A DNA stretch of 64,000 bases, taken from NCBI RefSeq assembly GCF_041081105.1, contig NZ_CP163528.1, forward strand, positions 3,038,001 to 3,102,000, read 5' to 3'. Below the pieces are notes generated by a model. That model was given only the letters and a program-made list of their open reading frames with translations, searched no databases and had not been told where the DNA came from. A program made the position numbers and the translations under genes. This DNA is from Promicromonospora sp. Populi (GTDB taxonomy: Bacteria; Actinomycetota; Actinomycetes; Actinomycetales; Cellulomonadaceae). Positions 9,046 to 15,822 of the stretch are shown one piece after another; position 1 is the stretch's first letter; every line of letters starts with the position of its first letter.

Positions 9046-9699
9046 ATGGACGTGCGTGTGTTCCTTGTGGATGACCACGAGGTCGTGCGCCGCGGCGTCG
9101 CCGACCTCCTGGAGACTGAGCCTGGGCTGCAGATCGTGGGCGAGGCAAGCACCGCCCGCGAGGCCCTGGCCCGGGTACCCGCGCTCGCTCCCGACGTGGT
9201 GGTGCTGGACGTGCGACTGCCCGACGGCGACGGCGTCACCGTCTGCCGCGAGCTACGCTCCCGCTTGCCCGATCTCGCCGTCCTCATGCTCACTTCGTTC
9301 TCGGACGACGAGGCGCTCTACGACGCGATCCTCGCCGGCGCCGCCGGCTACGTGCTCAAACAGGTACGCGGGACCGACCTGGTGGAAGCCGTGCGCACCG
9401 TGGCATCGGGCGGCTCGATGCTCGACCCCCGGGCCGCGGCCCGCGTGATGGAGCGGATCCGCACCGACGCCCATCACGAACCCGACCCGCTGGCCGACCT
9501 GACCGACCAGGAGCGCCGCATCCTGGCGCTCATCGGACACGGCCTGACCAACCGACAGATCGGCGCCGAGCTGTTCCTGGCAGAGAAGACCGTCAAGAAC
9601 TACGTCTCCCGGATCTTCGCCAAGCTCGGGCTCGAACGGCGGGCCCAGGCTGCCGTCCTAGCCGCCCGCCTCGAGCAGGAAGAACATCCTCGTTCCTGA
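9046..9699 (+). CDS. dosR: DosR/DevR-like NarL-family response regulator
   Basis: A 217-residue response regulator, the same length as M. tuberculosis DosR. The receiver domain carries the phospho-acceptor Asp55 in [13 protein letters not shown], Thr83 and Lys105. The C-terminal LuxR-type helix-turn-helix (about residues 150-212) contains [29 protein letters not shown] chose the ATG at 9046 because TACGGT (9033-9038) lies 7 nt upstream, giving a leaderless mRNA; the open frame upstream runs through a hairpin. It converges with the sensor kinase gene, whose end is only 15 bp away. It is the likely activator acting at the GGGACC palindromes of this region. Confidence 0.9.
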   Translation: MDVRVFLVDDHEVVRRGVADLLETEPGLQIVGEASTAREALARVPALAPDVVVLDVRLPDGDGVTVCRELRSRLPDLAVLMLTSFSDDEALYDAILAGAAGYVLKQVRGTDLVEAVRTVASGGSMLDPRAAARVMERIRTDAHHEPDPLADLTDQERRILALIGHGLTNRQIGAELFLAEKTVKNYVSRIFAKLGLERRAQAAVLAARLEQEEHPRS

Positions 9700-9714
9700 G
9701 TGGCAGCCCCAGGA

Positions 9715-11385
9715 TCAGCCTGACAGGACGGCGTCCGTCGGCAACGGCACCCGCCACACCAGGCGGGTGCCGGTCCGGTCTGCGTCCGGGTCGGCGGGCC
9801 CGATCTCTAGGCTGCCGCCCAGCTCGTCCGCCCGCCGGGCAAGATTGCGCAGGCCGCTGTGGATCGCGACCGACGGTATCCCCACGCCGTCGTCTGCAAC
9901 GGTGAGCACCACATCGTCAGCAACCGCCAGGAGGACTCCCGCGCGAGATGCGGACGCGTGCCGTGCGACGTTGGAGAGCGCCTCGCGCAGCACGGCAACA
10001 AGGTGGTCGGCGATCTCCGGCGTGACCAGGGTGTCGATGGGGCCCTCGAACCGGAGCCGAGGGGCGAAGCCGAGGGACACCACCGTGGCGTCGACCTCCG
10101 TGATCACCCGCGAACGCAGGCCCACTCTCCGTGGCCCCGTGCCGCCGGCCCGATCGCCCGGCTGCAGCCGGTAGATCGTGGTCCGCACCAGGGAGATCGT
10201 CTCGTCCAGGTCGTCGACCGCCGTGGTGAGCTGCTCGGCGACCTGTGGTGGTGCGGTGCGTGCCACACGCTGGAGCGAGAGCCCGGTGGCGTACAGCCGC
10301 TGGATGGCCAGGTCGTGCAGGTCGCGTGCGATGCGTTCCCGGTCGCGGAGCAGCGCGACGCGCTCGGCGTTGGCCCGTCCTTCGGCCAGCTCCAGGGCGA
10401 CGGCGCCCTGGGCGGCGAACGCGCCCAGGGCCTCCACCACGACCGAGGGGAACGGCTGGCGGCCCTGGACGCGCGCCGCAGCCAGGACACCACGGGCACT
10501 GCCCGGCTTGCCGAGCGGCCAGACGGCCAACGGGCCGAGCTTGACCGGCAGGTCCAGCGAGAACCCGGCACGCTGGTCGGCCGTCGCGTCGTCAGTGGTC
10601 ATCGGTATACCGGTGCGGAAGGTGAGTGCGGCGAACGTTCCGTCGGCGGAGAACACCGTTCCGACCTGTTCGTCGGCGCCGAGCCCCGATGCGGTCTGCA
10701 GTACCAGGCGCCCAGTGGCCGGGTCGGGCACGGAGATTGCCGTCAGGTCGGCGTCGGCCACCTCTCGTGCCTGGCTACCGATCAATGCCAGTACGTCGTC
10801 CGGAGACGAGCCCGCCAGGACCTGGCGGGAGATCTGGTCGTTGGCGCGGGCCCAGCGTTCACGCAGCCTCGTGTCGTCGTACAAGCGGGCGTTCTCCACT
10901 GCCACGCTCGCGGCTGCTGCAAGGGCCTCCAGAACCCGCTGGTCGTCGTCGGTGAAGTCGCCACCGCCGCGCTTGTCGGTGAGGTAGAGGTTGCCGAACG
11001 GTGAGCCGTGCACGCGCAGAGGCATCCCGACGAAGGTGTGCATCGGCGGGTGGTGTGCGGGGAAGCCCACCGAGGCGTGATGGGCGGACAGATCGTGCAG
11101 CCGTAGCGGCACTGGGTGACGGATCAGCTCGCCCAGCACGCCGTGGCCGGTCGGGTACGGGCCGATCGCGGCGATCTGACCGTCGGTCAGGCCGACCGTG
11201 AGAAACCGGGCGATCCGGCCGTCGTCACCGAGCACACCGAGCGCGCCGTAGCGGGCGTCGACGAGCTCGATCGCGGTCTCGACGATGTGGTGAAGCACCG
11301 TCTCCAGCTCCAGGCCGCGGCTGACCGTGACGACTGCTTCGAGCAGCAGGTCAGTGCGGTCGCGCGGGGTACCCGTCGGATCCAT
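9715..11385 (-). CDS. dosS: DosS/DevS-like heme GAF sensor histidine kinase
   Basis: A 556-residue cytoplasmic sensor kinase with two GAF domains (about 20-165 and 185-335) and a HisKA_3/HATPase core. His357 in RIARDLHDLAIQRL is the phosphorylation site, and the N and G boxes follow (EALSNVARHA, ADDGVGI). In the first GAF domain HHPPM gives His112, and GNLY gives Tyr134. Their spacing of 22 residues equals that of the heme ligand His149 and distal Tyr171 of M. tuberculosis DosS. Oxygen, NO or CO sensing is therefore likely. The ATG at 11385 follows GGGAGGTGTCG. A DosR-like box and a TACGGT -10 lie upstream on this strand. Confidence 0.9.
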   Translation of the reverse strand: MDPTGTPRDRTDLLLEAVVTVSRGLELETVLHHIVETAIELVDARYGALGVLGDDGRIARFLTVGLTDGQIAAIGPYPTGHGVLGELIRHPVPLRLHDLSAHHASVGFPAHHPPMHTFVGMPLRVHGSPFGNLYLTDKRGGGDFTDDDQRVLEALAAAASVAVENARLYDDTRLRERWARANDQISRQVLAGSSPDDVLALIGSQAREVADADLTAISVPDPATGRLVLQTASGLGADEQVGTVFSADGTFAALTFRTGIPMTTDDATADQRAGFSLDLPVKLGPLAVWPLGKPGSARGVLAAARVQGRQPFPSVVVEALGAFAAQGAVALELAEGRANAERVALLRDRERIARDLHDLAIQRLYATGLSLQRVARTAPPQVAEQLTTAVDDLDETISLVRTTIYRLQPGDRAGGTGPRRVGLRSRVITEVDATVVSLGFAPRLRFEGPIDTLVTPEIADHLVAVLREALSNVARHASASRAGVLLAVADDVVLTVADDGVGIPSVAIHSGLRNLARRADELGGSLEIGPADPDADRTGTRLVWRVPLPTDAVLSG

Positions 11386-11402
11386 CGACACCTCCCGTGG
11401 CC

Positions 11403-11468
11403 ACCGTAGCGCGGTGCCCGGCCACACGGGGACCTTGGTCCTGGCGCCTCGGGCCGCTCGCCCCTGCC
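11403..11468. promoter_or_regulatory. Shared bidirectional DosR-like promoter
   Basis: GGGACCTTGGTCCT (11429-11442) is a near-perfect palindrome between dosS and the remnant stress protein gene. Toward the right, CCCCTGCC starts after 18 bp at 11461-11468. Toward dosS, the canonical -10 hexamer TACGGT (minus strand, about 11403-11408) starts 20 bp after the palindrome, so it occupies the equivalent position. This suggests that the regulator controls its own sensor gene. Confidence 0.6.
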
Positions 11469-11516
11469 TCGGCGCCCCAACCCCTGGTGTCCTGGTGGAG
11501 AGCAGAGGAGACGAGC

Positions 11517-11967
11517 ATGAGCATCAACTGGTACCAGGGAGTTGTCGTCGGGGTCGACGGCTCGCACGAGAGCCTCGCGGCGCTGGATTGGGCGACTCAC
11601 ACCGCCGACCTGCATGACGCCCGCTTGACGGTGGTAGCGGCCTATGCCGTGCCTATTCTCCTCAGCGTTGCTCGAGCTCGACCCCGTGGCCGCCTCGTGG
11701 TACCAGGACGCGAGGACTGACCTGGCTGACCGGGTCGGTCGATGGTTGGAGAAGTACCCCGGAGTGACCTGCTCGATCGTGCTCCGGCACGGGGACTGCG
11801 CCTCCTTGCTGCTGCAGGGCCTGGCTCCTGATGACCTGGTGGTGGTCGGCGGTCGCCGCCACCAGCCGGTCATGGGTCGCCTGCTGCACAGCGTCCCGGA
11901 CACCGTGCTCCGTTCGGCACCGTGCCCGGTCATGGTGGTACACGCACACCGTCATGCGATCGCCTGA
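11517..11967 (+). pseudogene. Deleted, frame-shifted universal stress protein
   Basis: A relative of the stress protein at the window start. Its first 46 or so codons correspond to the start of domain 1. The sequence then jumps to the middle of domain 2 (LELDPVAASWYQ, matching LDMDPVAASWHE). About 150 codons are missing and the reading frame changes at the junction near 11650. The first frame stops at 11720; the second is open to 11967 and could start at the ATG at 11644. If joined, the pieces would make a single-domain USP of about 150 residues. It retains an AGAGGAG ribosome binding site and a DosR-like promoter. Either a pseudogene or, less likely, a sequence error in a functional hybrid. 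Confidence 0.75.
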
Positions 11968-11981
11968 AGTAGGGGATTCAG

Positions 11982-12869
11982 ATGTCAGATACCGCGAAGA
12001 GCCCGGTGCTGGTCGGCGTGGACGGGTCCGTCTCGGCCACGCAGGCCGTGCAGTGGGCCGCGCTCGAAGCCAGTCGGCGTGGCACGTCGCTGTCGCTCGT
12101 CCACGTGTGGACCCCGGTCCCCGCGGGCGTGCCGCACGCGGCGACGCTCGGCCCCTACGAGGACGGGCTGATCGAGCAGGGCCGCCAGTGGCTCGCAGAA
12201 GCCGCGACGGTGGCCCAGGAAGCAGCACCCGGCATCATCACGAGCACCAAGCTGATCAATGGATCGGTGGCCGGACGCCTGATCGGGAGGTCCGCCTCGG
12301 CCGACCTGATGGTGCTCGGCTCCCGCGGGCTGGGCGGGTTCACCGGGTTGGTAGTGGGGTCGATCGCAATAGCTGTCGCCACCCACGGGCACTGCCCAGT
12401 CGTAGTCGTACGAGGAGCAGATCCACAGAGCGCGCCCCGTCAGGAGGGTCCGGTGGTGGTCGGCGTCGACGGGTCACCGACCAGTCGAGCGGCGATCGAG
12501 TTCGCTTTCCAGGCCGCGTCCCTCCGGAAGGCGCCCCTGGTAGCAGTACATGCTTGGAGCGACCTGCCTGTCACGACCGTCTGGGAGATGACGACGAGCT
12601 GGCAGTCGATCCAGCAACGCGAGTCGGAGCTGCTGAGCCAGTGGCTGGCCGAGTCCCAGGCACGGTATCCGGGCGTACACGTCGAGCAGGTCGTGGTCCG
12701 GGACGGTCCGGCCCATATCCTGCTCGACCACTCCAAGAGCGCACAGCTGGTCGTCGTCGGGTCGCGTGGACGCGGTGGATTCCGTGGACTGCTGCTGGGA
12801 TCCACCAGCCAAGCTCTGATCCAACACGCTGCTTGCTCAGTGGCCGTTGTCCCGCCATCCGGTCCGTGA
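11982..12869 (+). CDS. Universal stress protein, two UspA domains
   Basis: A 295-residue protein with two intact UspA domains. Both keep the start motif VGVDGS and the ATP-binding pattern: GSRGLGG...GS in domain 1 (near 115-130) and GSRGRGGFRGLLLGST in domain 2 (near 258-273). This makes it the most complete ATP-binding USP in the window. The ATG at 11982 follows AGGGGATTCAG and lies 15 bp after the broken stress gene, so the two are probably co-transcribed from the DosR-like promoter at 11429. Confidence 0.92.
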   Translation: MSDTAKSPVLVGVDGSVSATQAVQWAALEASRRGTSLSLVHVWTPVPAGVPHAATLGPYEDGLIEQGRQWLAEAATVAQEAAPGIITSTKLINGSVAGRLIGRSASADLMVLGSRGLGGFTGLVVGSIAIAVATHGHCPVVVVRGADPQSAPRQEGPVVVGVDGSPTSRAAIEFAFQAASLRKAPLVAVHAWSDLPVTTVWEMTTSWQSIQQRESELLSQWLAESQARYPGVHVEQVVVRDGPAHILLDHSKSAQLVVVGSRGRGGFRGLLLGSTSQALIQHAACSVAVVPPSGP

Positions 12870-12950
12870 CCGGACGCGACGACGAACCGGTACAACCCGC
12901 GGCGCGCAGGGGTGCGCGAGATGGCCGCAACCACGCCTGAGACGCAAGAA

Positions 12951-12996
12951 ACCCCGCCTGACTCGGAGCGTTTGCCCTGGTCAGACGAGGTTTCTA
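12951..12996. terminator. Bidirectional hairpin between USP gene and tRNA
   Basis: A stem of about 16 bp (AGAAACC..CG.CTGAC with two wobble positions) around a 16-nt loop lies between the stress protein gene and the convergent tRNA-Ala. It probably ends transcripts from both sides. Confidence 0.5.
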
Positions 12997-13000
12997 CCGG

Positions 13001-13073
13001 TGGAGCTAGGGGGATTCGAACCCCCGACCTCTTCATTGCGAACGAAGCGCGCTACCAACTGCGCCATAGCCCC
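13001..13073 (-). tRNA. tRNA-Ala (anticodon CGC)
   Basis: The minus strand folds as a 73-nt tRNA: acceptor GGGGCTA/TAGCTCC, D-arm GCGCAGTTGGTAGCGC, anticodon loop TTCGCAA (CGC, reading GCG alanine codons) and T-arm GGGGGTTCGAATCCCCC. The CCA end is not encoded. A promoter with -10 TAGTCT and a possible -35 TTGCGG lies about 20-45 bp upstream on the same strand. Confidence 0.95.
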
Positions 13074-13127
13074 TCGGACTGCAGAAGACTAGCACTTCAC
13101 CGCAGGTGATCCGCAACTTGATGCGGT

Positions 13128-13160
13128 GTCGCGCGGGTCACTGACCATGACCCGCGCGAC
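13128..13160 (-). terminator. Perfect 13-bp hairpin
   Basis: GTCGCGCGGGTCA pairs perfectly with its complement across a 7-nt loop, 15 bp after the end of the minus-strand membrane protein gene and before the tRNA promoter. It is probably the terminator of that gene. No T-run follows. Confidence 0.6.
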
Positions 13161-13174
13161 CCCGACCAGCGACG

Positions 13175-14224
13175 TCATCCGGCCGCCCGGCGTCGCGCCA
13201 GGATCTCCTCCAGCGGCTTGGCCAGCGTCTCGGACTTCGTCCGCGGAGGCTCTCCCTGCAGCGACTCGTCGGCAACGGGTTCGCTCCCAGACGGCGCAGA
13301 AACCGCCCCGGAACCGCCCGCCGTCGTCGGCCCCTTGATGGACGGCGGAATCGACGGCGGCAGAGCCGCCGGCTGACGCTGCGGAGCAGCGGCCTTGGTC
13401 ACGTAGGTGGGCAGCGGAACGGGAACCGGGTCCCAGGCGCGCCCGTTCGGGAACTCGTCCTGCTTCGCCGCTTCCTCCTGCTCGACCTGGGGAGCCTCCG
13501 CCGGGACCTCGATGACCTTGGGCTTCGACGGCCCGTCGAGAATCTCGTCGAGCACGTCCCTGCCACCGACCCGCGGGATCGCCTGCGTCTGAGTGTTCGA
13601 GCCGCGAGTCGCCAGGCCGGTGACCTGCGCCCGGTTGCGCGGCGCGTACGGGCCGCCGTTCGAGAGGGCGCGGGCCTGCGTCGCGCGCTGCCGCGCCGCC
13701 CGCACGGTCGCCTGCCACCGGGCATCCGCACGCCGCGCGGCACGGGCCGCGCGCTGCCCCAGGAACAGCACGAACAGCAGCATGCCCGACGACGTAGCGG
13801 CGAACCCCCAGTGCAGCTGGCCGAACCCGGCGAACGCCCAGGCGACAACGCTGCCCACCAGCAGCACTATCGACACGATGAACCGACGTCGCGCCCGCGC
13901 AGCCCGCCGCGCACGCCGCTCGACGCGGCGGATGCGCTCCGCAGTCAGCGGCCGGCCGCGGACCATGATCTGGAGCGGGTGCCCCTTCGGGGTCGGGTGG
14001 GCGACGCGCGGCACACCTTGGCCGGCACCCCGCAGCTTGCGGTCAGTCATCGCCCCTCCCTTCCTACCCGAGCCGCTCATCGCGACGATGCGCAGTCCTG
14101 CCGAGAACCGGTCGGTCACTCGCGCGTCGGCAAGCTCTGTCCGACGACGCACCAGGCTCGGCAGCCAGTAGAGCAACCACAGGACAAACAGCGCTACGGC
14201 TGTGAGTCCTGCAGTCGATTCCAC
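13175..14224 (-). CDS. GlpR-like (Rv0996-type) membrane protein
   Basis: A 349-residue protein with an N-terminal transmembrane segment (about 5-25), a basic stretch (about 85-112), a second hydrophobic hairpin (about 112-155) and a long proline- and alanine-rich C-terminal region. Position next to the RimJ-like acetyltransferase and the length match Rv0996 of M. tuberculosis. The corynebacterial relative is GlpR, the membrane receptor of the gephyrin-like division protein Glp. The identity rests on neighbourhood and topology, not on a clear motif. The GTG start at 14224 lies 6 nt after TAACGT, so the mRNA is probably leaderless. No glp/moeA gene is adjacent. Confidence 0.55.
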   Translation of the reverse strand: MESTAGLTAVALFVLWLLYWLPSLVRRRTELADARVTDRFSAGLRIVAMSGSGRKGGAMTDRKLRGAGQGVPRVAHPTPKGHPLQIMVRGRPLTAERIRRVERRARRAARARRRFIVSIVLLVGSVVAWAFAGFGQLHWGFAATSSGMLLFVLFLGQRAARAARRADARWQATVRAARQRATQARALSNGGPYAPRNRAQVTGLATRGSNTQTQAIPRVGGRDVLDEILDGPSKPKVIEVPAEAPQVEQEEAAKQDEFPNGRAWDPVPVPLPTYVTKAAAPQRQPAALPPSIPPSIKGPTTAGGSGAVSAPSGSEPVADESLQGEPPRTKSETLAKPLEEILARRRAAG

Positions 14225-14284
14225 AACATGACGTTAGGCGAGCATCGCCACGGGCCGCCGCAGGGTGCGCGGCGTGTCCCGCCG

Positions 14285-14896
14285 TCAGCCCGCTTCCCGG
14301 ATGCGCTGCCAGCGCGCCAGCAGCCCCCCGGGGACCTCTTCGCGGGTGACAGCAAACGTCCGGTGGTCCCGCCACTGGCCCTGGATGTGCAGGAATCGCT
14401 CGCGCACGCCCTCGTCCCGCAGGCCGAGCTTCTCGACGACCCGCAGGCTCGGCTTGTTCTCCGGCCGGATGTTGATCTCGATGCGGTGCAGTCCCAGGAA
14501 GAACGCGTAGTCGACGGCCATCGCCACCCCCGTGGGGATCACGCCCCGGCCGGCCACGCTCTGGCTGACCCAGTAGCCGATGCTCGCGGAGCACAGCGAT
14601 CCCCAGGTGATGGAGGAGACCGTCAGCTGCCCGACGAGCGCGCCGTCGAGCTCCACGCCGAACGGGAGCGACGTCCCGGCGCGTGCCTGTGCGGACAGCG
14701 AGCGCACGTACTCGCCGAACGTCGAGGCGATGTACCGGTTCGCACCAGGCGCCGTCGCCTCCCAGCGCTCCAGCCAGGCCGCGTTCTCGGCCCGGAGGCG
14801 GGACCAGTCTCCCGCGTCCCGGCGTCGGAGCGGGCGCAGCACTACCGCACCGGCCGACGTGTCGTCACGCAGCGTCACGGGCCATGGCTTGGCCAC
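14285..14896 (-). CDS. RimJ/RimL-like GNAT acetyltransferase
   Basis: A GNAT N-acetyltransferase of 203 residues, equal in length to Rv0995 (RimJ) of M. tuberculosis. It contains LRPLRRRDAGDW at the start, the acetyl-CoA region SIGYWVSQSVAGRGVIPTG with the R/Q-x-x-G-x-G/A-type turn, and HRIEINIRPENKPSLRVVEKLG near the end. Such proteins acetylate the N terminus of ribosomal protein S5 or other substrates. I chose the GTG at 14896, preceded by AAGGGGTGGACG; an ATG at 15058 would add 54 residues of little character. Divergent from the cyclo-ligase gene. Confidence 0.82.
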   Translation of the reverse strand: MAKPWPVTLRDDTSAGAVVLRPLRRRDAGDWSRLRAENAAWLERWEATAPGANRYIASTFGEYVRSLSAQARAGTSLPFGVELDGALVGQLTVSSITWGSLCSASIGYWVSQSVAGRGVIPTGVAMAVDYAFFLGLHRIEINIRPENKPSLRVVEKLGLRDEGVRERFLHIQGQWRDHRTFAVTREEVPGGLLARWQRIREAG

Positions 14897-15122
14897 CGTC
14901 CACCCCTTACCAAATCTTCCGGTCGCGCCTTCCGGCGCGTCTGACTTGCTCGACGGCATCATCGTTCGCCCCTTGCCCCGCCCCATGACGAATCCCGGCA
15001 CTGGAGAGGGTCTACCACGCTCGGTGGTCTCAGACCCGTCGAGCAGCCGCTCGGCCATGTTCCCGCCTTCTTCGTACGCTGTTCGTAACAATCTTGTCTC
15101 GGAGTCTTGGCACAATAGCGTC

Positions 15123-15767
15123 ATGAGCGGCATCTCCGTCCCGACGCCACAGCCGTACCCCGTCCATCCCGGGATGGAGACAGGCGACGCCAAGGAAGAG
15201 CTCCGCCGTGCGATCCGCGCTCTGCGTGGCCAACGATCGGCCCGCCAGCGGGCCCACGCCGCCGAGGCGCTCGCCGACATCATCGAGTCGATTCCTGAGG
15301 TGCGCGACGCCGGGTGCGTCGCAGCGTACGCGGGGCGCAACGCTGAACCGGGCATGCTGCCGCTCCTGGAGCGCCTCTCGGGCCGCGGTGTGCGGGCCCT
15401 GCTCCCCGTGCTCGGGGCCGGTCTGGCCCGCGACTGGGCCGACTACACCGGCCCGGACGACCTCCTGGAACGCGCGCCCGGCCGCCCGCCCGAGCCCGGC
15501 GGCGCCACGCTGGGTACCGATGCCATCAAGCTGGCCGACGTCGTCCTGGCGCCGGCTCTCGCCGTCGACACCCGTGGGGTGCGGCTCGGCCAGGGCGGAG
15601 GCTGGTACGACCGCGCGCTCACCCACCTGCGCCCGGGTGCGAAGGTCGTCGCCGTCGTCTTCCCCGAAGAGGTGTACGACGCCGCAGACCACCCGCTGCC
15701 CCGCGAGGAGCACGACATCCTGGTGCACGCCGTCGCGACCACCGCCGAGTGGCGCTGGCTCGGTTAG
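15123..15767 (+). CDS. 5-formyltetrahydrofolate cyclo-ligase
   Basis: A 214-residue ATP-dependent enzyme converting 5-formyl-THF to 5,10-methenyl-THF. The signature GQGGGWYDRAL lies near residue 160, with the basic N-terminal ALRGQRSARQ segment and VVLAPALAVD before it. Length fits the family. The ATG at 15123 lies 6 nt after CACAAT, so the mRNA is probably leaderless. In mycobacteria (Rv0992c) it is divergent from galU-moeA-rimJ; here it faces away from the rimJ-like gene directly. Confidence 0.9.
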   Translation: MSGISVPTPQPYPVHPGMETGDAKEELRRAIRALRGQRSARQRAHAAEALADIIESIPEVRDAGCVAAYAGRNAEPGMLPLLERLSGRGVRALLPVLGAGLARDWADYTGPDDLLERAPGRPPEPGGATLGTDAIKLADVVLAPALAVDTRGVRLGQGGGWYDRALTHLRPGAKVVAVVFPEEVYDAADHPLPREEHDILVHAVATTAEWRWLG

Positions 15768-15822
15768 CGGGTATCGCGCTAGCGGGTATCGCGAACCGAG
15801 CCTGCGCCTACCTGGCGAGCGC

